Assembly (NCBI RefSeq): GCF_022699665.1 | Contig: NZ_JALDNB010000001.1 | Span: 186,001 to 250,000, forward strand | Origin: Chryseobacterium aahli | Lineage (GTDB): Bacteria > Bacteroidota > Bacteroidia > Flavobacteriales > Weeksellaceae | Length of the DNA: 64,000 nucleotides | Reading direction: 5' to 3' | Shown here: piece after piece, positions 36,791-46,815 of the stretch | Layout of the letters: the number at the start of each line of letters is the position of its first letter | Numbering within the stretch: the first letter of the stretch is position 1 | The notes under the pieces: generated by a model | The model's input: the letters and a program-made list of their open reading frames with translations, nothing else | Told to the model about the DNA's origin: nothing | The model's database searches: none | Position numbers and translations under genes: made by a program

Positions 36791-37219
36791 ATGGAAACCT
36801 TAGAATACACTATCGAAATTAATGCAGCTCCGGAAAAAGTTTGGACAGTACTATGGGACGACTTCAGCTACAGGCAATGGACTTCAGCTTTTACAAAAGG
36901 TTCGTTTTATGTAGGAACTTGGGAGGAGGAAAGTATGATGAAGTTTTTTGATCCTAATAACAACGGTATGTACAGCCGTGTTTTAAAAAATAACCCAAAC
37001 AAAGAAATGACTTTTCTTCATCTGGGCGAAATTTATGATGGAGTAGAAGTTCCACAGGATTGGGGGGATGCCACAGAATCTTACATTTTGCAAGAAACGG
37101 AAGAAGGAACTAAACTGATTGCAAGAATTAACACATCGGAAGAATTCAAAGATTTTTTCGAAGACAAATTTCCAAATGCGCTTCAAAATGTAAAACATTT
37201 ATCTGAAAATCAATTATAA
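36791..37219 (+). CDS. SRPBCC domain protein
   Basis: A 142-residue SRPBCC/activator-of-Hsp90-like protein: LEYTIEINAAPEKVWTVLWD, then YRQWTSAFTKGSFYVGTWEE, a hydrophobic middle with EMTFLHLGEIYDG, and the C-terminal helix FEDKFPNALQNVKHLSE. It is closely related to the next gene (37334) and the two are likely a tandem duplication. The ligand is unknown and no enzymatic residues are evident. A (TAACACC)4 repeat lies seven bases upstream of the start and may affect expression. Confidence 0.87.
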   Translation: METLEYTIEINAAPEKVWTVLWDDFSYRQWTSAFTKGSFYVGTWEEESMMKFFDPNNNGMYSRVLKNNPNKEMTFLHLGEIYDGVEVPQDWGDATESYILQETEEGTKLIARINTSEEFKDFFEDKFPNALQNVKHLSENQL

Positions 37220-37333
37220 ATTTTTAACACGAATATCTCAAATTATTTTCACAAATTCACAAGATTATTAGTGTTATTTGTGCAAAAAATTAGTTTTATT
37301 CGTGTTTAAATATAAATCATAAAAACTTAAAAT

Positions 37334-37777
37334 ATGGAAACATTATCTTATGAAACTATCATCAATGCACCTAAGCAAAAAGTCTGGAACGTACTATTTG
37401 GAAAAGAAACTTACAGTGAATGGACCCAATTTTTCGGTCCTGGTTCACAAATGAAAACTGACTGGAAAGTGGGCGGAAAAACCTATTTTGTGAATCCTAA
37501 AGGCGCCGGAATGGTTTCTACCATCGATAGTATTGAAGAACCCGACCAGATGATTTTCAAACACCTCGGAATGGTTGATGAAAATGGAGTAGAAGATACA
37601 GAAAGCATGGAAATCAAGCAGTGGAGCGGTTGTTTTGAAAAATATATTCTTATAGATTATGATGGCAAAACCAAACTTCATGTGGAAGTACAGACCGAAA
37701 AAGACTGGGAAGAGCATATGAATACCGGCTTTACAAAAGGCTTGGAAGTGGTGAGAAATCTTTCCGAAGCAAATTAG
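37334..37777 (+). CDS. SRPBCC domain protein, paralogue of 36791
   Basis: A 147-residue SRPBCC protein with LSYETIINAPKQKVWNVLFG, YSEWTQFFGPGSQMKTDWKV, the strand block MIFKHLGMVDENG, and the final helix containing HMNTGFTKGLEVVRNLSE. It shares the layout of the preceding gene, with the W-containing loop and the FKHLG/FLHLG strand. Function unknown, probably ligand binding in the cytosol. Between the two genes lies 114 bases of AT-rich sequence with no recognisable gene. The DoxX-like gene follows 91 bases later. Confidence 0.87.
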   Translation: METLSYETIINAPKQKVWNVLFGKETYSEWTQFFGPGSQMKTDWKVGGKTYFVNPKGAGMVSTIDSIEEPDQMIFKHLGMVDENGVEDTESMEIKQWSGCFEKYILIDYDGKTKLHVEVQTEKDWEEHMNTGFTKGLEVVRNLSEAN

Positions 37778-37868
37778 TGTGAGCTGAATAGCTGTTCAAT
37801 TGTTGATTAAGTTTAAAATGCAACTTTTTGCTTAATTGTACACTTACAATGCATAATCTGCAAGAAAA

Positions 37869-38327
37869 ATGAAATTATTAAGCATTCTATTTGCTACCTT
37901 TATTTTAGCTTTAATCGGCAGCAAATTCATTCAGGGAAACTGGAATTTTTTGTTTGCAGGAAATTTAGGAATGACCGCTTTCATTGTTTTTACTGGTTTG
38001 GCTCATTTTAAATTCCAAAAAGGAATGGCTTTAATGATTCCTGATTTTATTCCGGCTAAATTATTCTGGGTTTATTTCACAGGAATTTTAGAGATTGCAG
38101 CAGGTATTGGCCTGATGATTTCTTCAATTCGTGAGATTACTGCAATTTTAATGATTATTTTTTATATTTTGGTTTTTGTAGCCAATGTCAATTCATCCAA
38201 AAAGAATGTCAATATTTTCAAAGGTGATTATTCAGGTCCCGGAATGGCTTATTTGTACAAAGAAAGAATTCCGATGCAGATTATTTTAATTGCATGGACT
38301 TGGTATTTTGGAATTTATTTAAATTAA
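37869..38327 (+). CDS. DoxX-like membrane protein
   Basis: A 152-residue membrane protein with four predicted helices (about 3-22, 29-50, 66-87 and 92-110), a short loop with SSKKNVNIFKGDYSG, and a fifth hydrophobic C-terminal segment (MQIILIAWTWYFGIY). Features fit the DoxX family: GLAHFKFQKGMALMIPDFIP, then a helix with TGILEIAAGIGLM. DoxX proteins have been linked to quinone or thiosulfate redox chemistry and to oxidative stress, but the role is not certain. It closes the run of genes started by the Crp/Fnr regulator and is followed by a strong terminator. Confidence 0.82.
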   Translation: MKLLSILFATFILALIGSKFIQGNWNFLFAGNLGMTAFIVFTGLAHFKFQKGMALMIPDFIPAKLFWVYFTGILEIAAGIGLMISSIREITAILMIIFYILVFVANVNSSKKNVNIFKGDYSGPGMAYLYKERIPMQIILIAWTWYFGIYLN

Positions 38328-38351
38328 ATCAGACAGATTTAAAAAACATAT

Positions 38352-38382
38352 AAAACGGAAAGTATTTACTTTCCGTTTTTTT
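38352..38382 (+). terminator. Rho-independent terminator
   Basis: AAAACGGAAAGT and ACTTTCCGTTTT form a 12-base stem with a 4-base loop and T run. It probably ends the run of genes from 31741. Confidence 0.88.
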
Positions 38383-38492
38383 ATCAATAACTTCAAAAAG
38401 GATGTAACAATTTTGAGTTTCAGTTGTCTAATTAATATATAATTGTTTTATCAAAAGCAATCGATCATTTTAAGACTAAATCCATACATATT

Positions 38493-40508
38493 ATGAATAT
38501 TAATACTAATACTAATACTAAAATTTTAACTACCGCTCAGGTGGTTATTTCAGCCATAATGATGAATGCACAGACTTCCACAACAAAATTGCCCGGTGAT
38601 CCAACATTGGTTTCCTCAAAGGCTACCTTAGAAAAATTGATCTCGTATGATAAAGGAAACTTTAAATACAAGGTTGAGGATTATTTTGCAAGACCCAAAG
38701 CCTCACAGTTTAAAATCTCGCCTGACGGAAAATATTTATCTTATAAAGAAAAGGATAAAGACAGCAAAAATCATGTTTTTGTAAAAGATCTTGCGACGGG
38801 AAAAGCCACCAAAGCGCTTGTTGAAAAAGAGGATTTGATCAGAAGTTACGGTTGGTTGAATAAAAAACGTCTTTTTTATACTCAAGATAAAAGCGGGAAT
38901 GAAAATCTTCACTTATACGCAGCAGATATTGATGGAAAAAATCTTAAAGATCTCACCCCTTTCGATGGAGTAACCATTGGTTTGGTGCAAATCATAAAAG
39001 ATACTGACTTTGTTGTGGTCACCATGAATAAAAACAACAAGCAGATTTTCGAACCTTTCAAAATAAATTTTGTTACGGGTGAGATGACTCAGCTTTTTGA
39101 AAATAAAGATCCTAAAAATCCTATCGACGGCTACCTTTTTGATAAAGAGGGAAATTTGAGAGGATATACGATTTTAGAAAACGGATTAACAACAAAGACC
39201 TATTATAAGAATTTACAATCGGGTAAGTTTGATCTTCTTAAATCAACAGATTGGAAAGATACTTTCAGTATCATGAGATTCAATGATAACTCAAAAAATA
39301 AAGATGAGGCGTATGTTGTTACGAATTTAGATAGTGATAAGTCGAGAATTGTTCTGTATGATTTAAAGAAAAATGCTGTTATTAAAGAGGTTTATTCAAA
39401 TCCAACTTTTGATGTTAACTCTGTAAGCATGGCTGGTAAAAACAGAAATTACGAATTAGATTATATCAGTTATAACGGAATCAAAAATGAAATCATTCCT
39501 GTAAGTCAATTTTATAAGGAAGTTGATACTCAGTTAAAATCGCAATTTGGTGACAAACAGTTTTATGTAGTTTCTTCGGATGATAGCGATTCTAAGCTTT
39601 TAGTGGTTGTGGACAGTGATAAGTTGTACGGAAAATATTATGAGTATGATGTAAAATCTAAAAAATTAAAACTTCTTGTCGACCTTATGCCTCAGTTGAA
39701 AGAAGAGGATATGGCAGAGATGAGACCTATCAAATTCAAAAGCAGAGATGGACTGACCATTCATGGGTATATTACATTGCCAAAAGCTGCTGTTGATGGT
39801 CAAAAAGTTCCTTTGATTGTAAATCCTCACGGTGGTCCGCAAGGAATCAGAGATGATTGGGGATTCAATCCGGAAACTCAATTATTTGCAAGTCGTGGGT
39901 ATGCAACTTTACAGGTCAACTTCAGAATTTCTGGTGGATATGGTAAAGAGTTTCAGAATTCGGGCTACAAACAAATCGGGAGAAAAGCAATGGATGATGT
40001 GGAAGACGGAGTGAAATATGCTATCTCGCAAGGTTGGGTCGATAAGGATAAAATTGCCATCTATGGCGGAAGTCACGGTGGTTATGCTACTTTGATGGGA
40101 TTGATCAAAACACCAGATTTATATTCTTGTGGTGTTGATTACGTGGGTGTTTCAAATATCTTCACATTCTTCGATTCTTTCCCTGAATATTGGAAACCTT
40201 ACAAAGAAATGGTTAAGCAGATATGGTACGATTTAGATAATCCTGAAGAAGCTAAAATTGCGAAAGAAGTTTCACCTGTTTTCCAGATTGATAAAATTAA
40301 AAAGCCATTGTTTGTGGTACAGGGAGCAAATGACCCAAGAGTGAATATTAACGAATCTGATCAAATCGTAAAAGCATTGAGAAGTAAAGGGTTTGAAGTT
40401 CCTTACATGGTAAAATATGATGAAGGACACGGATTCGGAAAAGAACCTAACAGGCTTGAGTTGTATAAATATATGCTAGGTTTCTTCGCTGAAAATTTTA
40501 ATAAATAA
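38493..40508 (+). CDS. Prolyl oligopeptidase family (S9) serine peptidase
   Basis: A 671-residue peptidase with a beta-propeller N-terminal domain (about 60-400, starting with KVEDYFARPKASQFKISPDG and repeated WD-like blocks) and a C-terminal alpha/beta hydrolase (about 400-671). The catalytic triad is Ser527 in GGSHGGYATLMG, Asp614 in QGANDPRVN and His646 in DEGHGFG, the standard S9 order. Start-region residues 1-30 (TQVVISAIMMNAQ-like) could be a weak signal sequence, so export is likely. It cleaves short peptides, typically after Pro or Ala. It is monocistronic with its own terminator. Confidence 0.9.
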   Translation: MNINTNTNTKILTTAQVVISAIMMNAQTSTTKLPGDPTLVSSKATLEKLISYDKGNFKYKVEDYFARPKASQFKISPDGKYLSYKEKDKDSKNHVFVKDLATGKATKALVEKEDLIRSYGWLNKKRLFYTQDKSGNENLHLYAADIDGKNLKDLTPFDGVTIGLVQIIKDTDFVVVTMNKNNKQIFEPFKINFVTGEMTQLFENKDPKNPIDGYLFDKEGNLRGYTILENGLTTKTYYKNLQSGKFDLLKSTDWKDTFSIMRFNDNSKNKDEAYVVTNLDSDKSRIVLYDLKKNAVIKEVYSNPTFDVNSVSMAGKNRNYELDYISYNGIKNEIIPVSQFYKEVDTQLKSQFGDKQFYVVSSDDSDSKLLVVVDSDKLYGKYYEYDVKSKKLKLLVDLMPQLKEEDMAEMRPIKFKSRDGLTIHGYITLPKAAVDGQKVPLIVNPHGGPQGIRDDWGFNPETQLFASRGYATLQVNFRISGGYGKEFQNSGYKQIGRKAMDDVEDGVKYAISQGWVDKDKIAIYGGSHGGYATLMGLIKTPDLYSCGVDYVGVSNIFTFFDSFPEYWKPYKEMVKQIWYDLDNPEEAKIAKEVSPVFQIDKIKKPLFVVQGANDPRVNINESDQIVKALRSKGFEVPYMVKYDEGHGFGKEPNRLELYKYMLGFFAENFNK

Positions 40509-40532
40509 ATTTCAACAGAAACGTATAAAAAG

Positions 40533-40563
40533 GAACGGAAAGTATTTTGCTTTCCGTTTTTTT
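40533..40563 (+). terminator. Rho-independent terminator
   Basis: GAACGGAAAG and CTTTCCGTTTT arms with a TATTTTG loop and T run follow the S9 peptidase. The stem is nearly the same as that at 38352, so these two terminators may be related copies. Confidence 0.82.
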
Positions 40564-40607
40564 GTTAAAAGACTAAACACAATTTTCTCAAATATTTCGG
40601 CGTATAG

Positions 40608-40757
40608 AATTCCCCTCCAGAGGTGGGGTGGCGAAAATTCTGGAAGAATTTTTGATGGGGTGGTTCTCTAGCCCGGATAGAAACGGCTACCCCACAGCAA
40701 GCGATGGAAAAGCGAAGGAGCGAGGAGTAATAGTGGATAGCCGGATCAGCTCCTAAA
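40608..40757. repeat. Dispersed intergenic element with CCCCTCC and GGATAG hairpins
   Basis: About 150 GC-richer bases starting AATTCCCCTCCAGAGGTGGG and ending with AGCCGGATCAGCTCC, with inverted segments such as AGCCCGGATA against GTGGATAGCCGG. The first 60 bases match 52140-52195 closely (CCCCTCC, then GAGGTGGCGAAAATT and GGGGTGGTT). It fills the gap between the S9 peptidase and the ECF sigma gene. No protein-coding frame is apparent. Confidence 0.65.
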
Positions 40758-40861
40758 AAAATATTGCAACAAAAACACGATTAACAGACGAAAAATTGTA
40801 ATGTCAAAAAAAATCTCTACATTCATTAAAGTAAAACAAAAAGCACAATCGTCATAGCAAT

Positions 40862-41440
40862 ATGGAGATTGCCGAGAAAATAACAATGCCACAGAAGGAA
40901 AAGGAAAACATTATTTCGCAAACCGTATCAAGTTACGGAGGAAAACTGATGTCTTTCATTCGCCCGAAAGTGAAAAATACCGAAGATGCGGAAGATATTC
41001 TGCAGGAAGTGTGGTATCAGTTCAGCAGTTTGACCAATCTTTCTGAAATTGTAAATGTTGGCGGATGGTTGTACCGAGTTACATCAAACAAAATCATCGA
41101 TAAATACCGAAAAAAGAAAACCGAAAACCTTGAAGATTTTGTCTACGAAGATGAAGACGGATCATTTTCGATAAAAGATATTCTGTTGCTTGACGACAGC
41201 GCCGGACCCGATGTAAAAATGTTTCAGGATGAGATTTGGAAAAAACTGTTTGAAGCTTTGGAAGAACTTCCCGAAAAACAAAAACTGGTCTACATGGAAA
41301 ATGAGCTGAACGATAAAACTCTGCAGGAAATTGCTGATGAACAGGGCGAAAACATTAAAACCATCATCAGTAGAAAAAATTATGCAGTAAAGCATTTGAG
41401 AAACAGATTGAGACAATTGTACGAAGATTTAAATAATTAG
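40862..41440 (+). CDS. ECF-family RNA polymerase sigma factor
   Basis: A 192-residue sigma-70 ECF factor. Region 2 is about 20-90 (EDAEDILQEVWYQFSS, then GGWLYRVTSNKIIDKYRKKK), followed by an acidic linker, and region 4 is about 130-185 with LPEKQKLVYMENELND and the recognition helix after TLQEIADEQGENIKTIISR. The start at 40862 is an ATG after a repeat-containing gap. Two small genes follow on the same strand (12 and 90 bases away), making a three-gene unit in which the membrane protein is the likely control partner. Confidence 0.9.
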   Translation: MEIAEKITMPQKEKENIISQTVSSYGGKLMSFIRPKVKNTEDAEDILQEVWYQFSSLTNLSEIVNVGGWLYRVTSNKIIDKYRKKKTENLEDFVYEDEDGSFSIKDILLLDDSAGPDVKMFQDEIWKKLFEALEELPEKQKLVYMENELNDKTLQEIADEQGENIKTIISRKNYAVKHLRNRLRQLYEDLNN

Positions 41441-41451
41441 AAATAAATAAA

Positions 41452-41790
41452 ATGAACAATAAATATAAAAAAAGCTGGGCACTATTAATTTTATGTCCGC
41501 CCTTGATTTTCCTTGCCGTTGCGCTGATTGTAATGTGGCTTTGGAACTGCATTTTGCCCGAAGTTATCGGTGTTAAAAGTATCAATTATTGGCAGGCAAT
41601 GGGGATTTTGGTATTGAGTAAAATTCTTTTCGGAGGTTTTCACGGAAAATTCGGAAAGGGAATGCAAGATATGAAAGAGAAACACCTGAGACATAAAATG
41701 GAAGGAATGTCTGAGGAAGAAAAAGAAAAATTCAAAGAAGTCTGGAGACAGAAATGTTCAACAGGATTTTTCAACAGAAATAACGAATAG
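41452..41790 (+). CDS. Small membrane protein linked to ECF sigma
   Basis: A 112-residue protein with two predicted membrane helices (about 9-31 and 45-63, the first with LLILCPPLIFLAVALIVMW, the second ending ILFGGFHGKFG) and a highly charged cytoplasmic tail (KEKHLRHKMEGMSEEEKEK). This layout is common behind ECF sigma genes in flavobacteria. It begins 12 bases after the sigma gene stop. It could hold or release the sigma factor, but no anti-sigma domain is recognised, so the role is inferred from position. Confidence 0.75.
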   Translation: MNNKYKKSWALLILCPPLIFLAVALIVMWLWNCILPEVIGVKSINYWQAMGILVLSKILFGGFHGKFGKGMQDMKEKHLRHKMEGMSEEEKEKFKEVWRQKCSTGFFNRNNE

Positions 41791-41879
41791 TTTAAAATTT
41801 TTGAAGTAGTAAAGTAAAAACTAAAACGAATTCGTCTCTATAAAAAAACAAGAAGTAGTAAAATTTAAAATTTAAGAAA

Positions 41880-42149
41880 ATGAAAAATTCAGTATTAAAA
41901 GGTGTTCTTGGAGCACTTGCCGTTGCCGGAGTTGCAATGGTTGCCAAAAAGGTAATTGAAAGAAAAAGATTTGTAAGAGGTATTTTTAACGAATACGGAA
42001 TCAAAGAAAAATCACCTTTCGGATTGGCTGACAAGATAAGAGAAATGGATGAGGAGCAGTATCAGGAACTAAAAGGAAAGTTTAAGAAAGAATTTGCTTC
42101 CAGATGTTGCAGAAAAGATGCGAGAAAAGAAGATTTTGCAGAAGCATAA
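41880..42149 (+). CDS. Small hydrophobic-start protein in ECF operon
   Basis: An 89-residue protein with one N-terminal hydrophobic helix (about 6-23, LKGVLGALAVAGVAMVAK) followed by a basic charged region and two Cys near the end (RCCRKD). It resembles short membrane-associated proteins of unknown function. It is the third gene of the ECF sigma unit and is followed by an unusually GC-rich terminator. No enzymatic motif is visible. It may be a membrane-stress effector or a small regulator. Confidence 0.7.
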   Translation: MKNSVLKGVLGALAVAGVAMVAKKVIERKRFVRGIFNEYGIKEKSPFGLADKIREMDEEQYQELKGKFKKEFASRCCRKDARKEDFAEA

Positions 42150-42177
42150 TAAAAAGTAACTAAATTGAAATTGTTTT

Positions 42178-42219
42178 AATTCCGGCGCGGGAAGCTTGCT
42201 TCCCGCGCCGGAATTTTTT
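42178..42219 (+). terminator. Very strong GC-rich terminator
   Basis: A perfect 17-base stem (AATTCCGGCGCGGGAAG and complement) with a four-base loop is followed by six T, 28 bases after the ECF operon. It is much more GC-rich than its AT-rich surroundings. Confidence 0.9.
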
Positions 42220-42282
42220 GTTTAAAAAGTGGTTAAAGCTAATAGCTTTAACCTTTTTTAATTAATTAAAATCAGTATAAAG

Positions 42283-42346
42283 TTTGTCATTCCGTAGGAA
42301 TCTCAGCGGTTTTTTAGAGATGCTTAGATTCCTACGGAATGACAAA
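42283..42346. repeat. Intergenic inverted repeat with 21-base arms
   Basis: TTTGTCATTCCGTAGGAATCT (42283-42303) and its exact complement (42326-42346) are separated by 22 bases. No gene lies inside. The rest of the 42150-42577 gap is AT-rich, with remnants such as TTTGCGAACGAAAAATAT that also occur near 28510. Confidence 0.75.
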
Positions 42347-42558
42347 CACGGTGGATATTCAGATTCGAAAAAACAAAATTGTTCATCTTCGCTGAGTAAA
42401 ATCATAGATTCGACGTAGTCAAACCCTTTTGCGAACGAAAAATATTCTCAATCATATAAAAAAATATTAGCGCCTTGCGTTAAAAAAGAGATTGCTTCGC
42501 TTTGCTCGAAATGACAAAAATCCTGTATGAAATAAAAGAACAAAGAAAATAAAATTCT

Positions 42559-42566
42559 TATTTTTG
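42559..42566 (+). promoter_or_regulatory. Putative -7 promoter box
   Basis: TATTTTTG matches TAnnTTTG and ends 11 bases before the J-domain gene ATG, which would imply a very short leader. Confidence 0.35.
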
Positions 42567-42577
42567 TATTCACTTAC

Positions 42578-43424
<847 letters not shown>

Positions 43425-43855
43425 GCTGCAAATATATTAATTTAGAATAAATATAATTAATAAAATTTAAAATTTCTTTAAATGCTGATTAGTAGATGGT
43501 TTGAGGTGATGTTTTAAGTCCGATTTAGCCTTTATTTATACTTTCTATAACTATAAAAACTTCGTGGGCACTTATAATTAATACGGCTTTGTGAAACTTA
43601 AAAGCAATTAGTAGTAAAAAACTTAATGTCCTTTGTGTTCAAATTGAGCTATTAATATCAAGAACTTTATAACCCAAATCGTTTTTAAATAAATTCCTCT
43701 TTACTACTTGTAATCACACATTGATAAGATTCAAAGCACTAATTATAAAGCCAATAGCAAAAAGCTAATTACTATCAGCTACTTAGGTTGCGAAATCATT
43801 TTAAAAATCGTAATTTTACGAATCTTTTTTTTCAAACAAAATCTAATATATAAAA
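43425..43855. other. Intergenic region upstream of gcvP
   Basis: About 430 AT-rich bases between the divergent Cys-rich gene and gcvP, with no gene seen. Close to gcvP is TAATTTTACG with ATCGTAA before it, an imperfect palindrome around 43810. I see no typical glycine riboswitch fold, although I cannot compute one. Confidence 0.4.
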
Positions 43856-46714
43856 ATGAATACAGAGCAGTTTGTGAGCCGTCACATTTCCCTAAACGAA
43901 GCCGATAAGCAGGCAATGTTGGAAAAAGTTGGCGTTTCAAGTATCGAAGAATTGATTTCTCAAACCATTCCATCATCTATCCGTTTAGAAAATGATCTGA
44001 ATATTTCAGAACCGCTTTCAGAATATCAGATGCTGAATCATTCGAAAGAATTGGCAGCAAAGAATACTGATTATACGAGTTATATCGGTTTTGGATACCA
44101 CAATACCTTGTTGCCATCGGCGATTCAGAGAAATATCTTTGAAAACCCAAGCTGGTACACAGCGTACACGCCTTACCAGGCAGAGATTGCGCAGGGAAGA
44201 TTAGAAGCTTTGCTTAATTATCAGACTGTTGTGTGCGATTTGACAGGTTTTGCTTTGGCAAACGCATCTTTGTTGGATGAATCTACTGCAGCTGCGGAAG
44301 CAATGCACATGTTTTTCAACAACAGAACGAAAGACCAGAAAAAAGCAGGAGCCAACAAGTTCTTTATTTCTGATTTAGTTTTGCCTCAAACCGTTTCTGT
44401 TTTAAAAACAAAAGCTGAAGGTTTGGCAATCGAAATCGTTGAAGGTGATCACAAAACGCACCAGTTCGACGAATCGTACTACGGAGTTTTATTGCAATAT
44501 CCAGGTAAAAACGGGATTGTTTTAGATTACACTGAAGATATCGTTGAATACAAAAAATTAGACTTACAGGTTGTTGTAGCTTGTGATCCTATGGCTTTGG
44601 TTAAATTGAAATCTCCTGCATCAATGGGTGCTGACTGTGCCGTTGGTACTTCGCAGAGATTTGGTATTCCATTAGGTTATGGTGGTCCTCACGCGGCATT
44701 TTTCTCTTGTAAGGAAGATTACAAAAGAGATATTCCGGGAAGGATCATCGGGGTTTCTCAGGATATGTACGGAAAACGTGCATTGAGAATGGCTTTACAA
44801 ACGAGAGAGCAGCATATTAAAAGAGAAAGAGCAACTTCAAACATCTGTACTGCTCAGGTTCTTTTAGCAGTTATGGCCGGAATGTACGCTGTTTATCACG
44901 GTCCGAAAGGATTAAACTATATCGCTGACCAGATTCACTTTAAAGCAAATGCACTAAAAGGCGGATTGAAAGCTTTAGGTTATCAAACCGTTGAAGAGCC
45001 AATCTTTGATACGGTAAAAATCGTGATGGCAGAAGATGAGAAAGCAAGATTGATGAGAATGATGCTTGATCACAAATTAAACCTAAACTATTTCACAGAA
45101 GGGGTAATCAGCATTGCGATTAACGAAAGTACAACGTTGGAAAAACTGAATGTTTTGATGGCTTCTTTCGCTCAGTTCAAAGACAAGCAGACTTTCAAAT
45201 TAGAAATAAAAGAAGGATACAGCATTCCTGAAGAAAATCTTAGAAAAGATGAGATTTTGACGGAAGAAGTATTCAACAAATACCATACAGAGACAGAATT
45301 GATGCGTTACATCAAACGTCTTGAAAGAAAAGATTTATCATTAACTCATTCGATGATTTCTCTTGGTTCTTGTACAATGAAACTGAACGCTGCGACTCAA
45401 ATGTTGCCCCTGTCTTGGGATAATTGGGGAGCTGTTCATCCATTTGTACCTGTAAATCAGGCAGGAGGTTATCAGGAAATGATCAAAGAATTAGAGAAAG
45501 ATCTTTCTGAAATTACTGGTTTTGCAGGAACTTCTCTTCAGCCAAACTCTGGCGCGCAGGGAGAATATGCAGGATTGATGGTGATCAGAGAATATCACAT
45601 CTCAAGAGGTGAAGGTCACAGAAATGTGGTGTTGATTCCTCAGTCTGCACACGGAACCAACCCGGCTTCTGCAGCAATGGCAGGAATGAAAATTGTTGTC
45701 GTTAAAAACCTTGAAAGCGGAGAAATTGATTTCGAAGACTTCAAAGCGAAAACTGAACAGCATTCTGAAAACCTTTCTTGTGTAATGATCACTTATCCGT
45801 CAACTTACGGATTCTTTGATGCTAACATTAAAGAAATCACGCAATTGGTTCACGATCACGGCGGACAGGTTTACATGGACGGTGCAAACATGAACGCTCA
45901 GGTAGGATATACAAGTCCTGGAAACATCGGAGCAGACGTTTGTCACCTGAATCTTCACAAAACTTTCGCTATTCCTCACGGAGGTGGAGGTCCTGGAGTT
46001 GGTCCGATCTGTGTTGCGAAACACTTAGTTCCTTTCTTGCCTACCAATGCTAACATTAAAGTAGGTTCTAAAGAAGCTATTGAAGGAATTTCTGCAGCGC
46101 CTTACGGTTCTGGATTGATCTTAAATATTTCTTACGCTTACATCAAAATGTTGGGAACTTCAGGTTTGAAAAAAGCTACTGAGCACGCAATTTTAAATGC
46201 AAACTATTTAAAAGAAATCTTAGCAGAACATTTCCCTATTTTATATTCAAATACGGAAGGTAGAGTAGCGCACGAGTGTATCGTAGACTTCCGTCAGTTC
46301 AAATCTTTAGGAATTGAAGTGGCTGATGTTGCAAAGAGATTGATGGATTACGGTTTCCACGCACCTACGGTTTCTTTCCCGGTAGCAGGAACTTTGATGA
46401 TTGAACCTACAGAATCTGAAAGCAAATCTGAAATCGACCGTTTTGCAGAAGCTCTTATCGCCATCAAACATGAGATTGATGAGATTGCTAACGGCGAAGC
46501 AGATCAGGCAAATAACGTATTGAAAAACGCTCCTCACACTGAACAATTGGTAATTTCTGATTCTTGGGATAAACCGTACAGCAGAGAGAAAGCAGCTTAT
46601 CCTCTACATTGGGTAAGAGATCACAAATTCTTTGCTTCAGTTTCAAGAGTTGATGAAGCTTACGGAGACAGAAACTTGGTTTGTACTTGTGAGCCGATTG
46701 AAGCTTATATGTAA
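43856..46714 (+). CDS. gcvP: Glycine dehydrogenase (decarboxylating), P protein
   Basis: A 952-residue fused P protein of the glycine cleavage system. It decarboxylates glycine using pyridoxal phosphate and passes the aminomethyl group to the lipoyl H protein. Family blocks are NEADKQAMLEKVGV with YTPYQAEIAQGRLEALLNYQ in the N-terminal half, and in the C-terminal half the PLP lysine Lys702 in LNLHKTFAIPHGGGGPG. Length matches the single-chain form (about 950). gcvT and gcvH are not adjacent, as is usual in Bacteroidota. The upstream 430-base gap may hold regulation. A terminator lies at 46729. Confidence 0.97.
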   Translation: MNTEQFVSRHISLNEADKQAMLEKVGVSSIEELISQTIPSSIRLENDLNISEPLSEYQMLNHSKELAAKNTDYTSYIGFGYHNTLLPSAIQRNIFENPSWYTAYTPYQAEIAQGRLEALLNYQTVVCDLTGFALANASLLDESTAAAEAMHMFFNNRTKDQKKAGANKFFISDLVLPQTVSVLKTKAEGLAIEIVEGDHKTHQFDESYYGVLLQYPGKNGIVLDYTEDIVEYKKLDLQVVVACDPMALVKLKSPASMGADCAVGTSQRFGIPLGYGGPHAAFFSCKEDYKRDIPGRIIGVSQDMYGKRALRMALQTREQHIKRERATSNICTAQVLLAVMAGMYAVYHGPKGLNYIADQIHFKANALKGGLKALGYQTVEEPIFDTVKIVMAEDEKARLMRMMLDHKLNLNYFTEGVISIAINESTTLEKLNVLMASFAQFKDKQTFKLEIKEGYSIPEENLRKDEILTEEVFNKYHTETELMRYIKRLERKDLSLTHSMISLGSCTMKLNAATQMLPLSWDNWGAVHPFVPVNQAGGYQEMIKELEKDLSEITGFAGTSLQPNSGAQGEYAGLMVIREYHISRGEGHRNVVLIPQSAHGTNPASAAMAGMKIVVVKNLESGEIDFEDFKAKTEQHSENLSCVMITYPSTYGFFDANIKEITQLVHDHGGQVYMDGANMNAQVGYTSPGNIGADVCHLNLHKTFAIPHGGGGPGVGPICVAKHLVPFLPTNANIKVGSKEAIEGISAAPYGSGLILNISYAYIKMLGTSGLKKATEHAILNANYLKEILAEHFPILYSNTEGRVAHECIVDFRQFKSLGIEVADVAKRLMDYGFHAPTVSFPVAGTLMIEPTESESKSEIDRFAEALIAIKHEIDEIANGEADQANNVLKNAPHTEQLVISDSWDKPYSREKAAYPLHWVRDHKFFASVSRVDEAYGDRNLVCTCEPIEAYM

Positions 46715-46728
46715 TTAAAAGTTTTTTT

Positions 46729-46767
46729 ATATAATTAATCCCTTTCAGTTTTGAGAGGGATTTTTTT
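46729..46767 (+). terminator. gcvP terminator, also left copy of a 39-base direct repeat
   Basis: The stem ATCCCTTTCAG/GAGAGGGAT with a T7 run ends gcvP. The whole 39-base segment recurs at 47695-47733 with one difference. Confidence 0.85.
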
Positions 46768-46815
46768 ATTATTAGGATCAGCTTTTAATATAGATTTTAT
46801 AGGTAAGTTTTTAAA

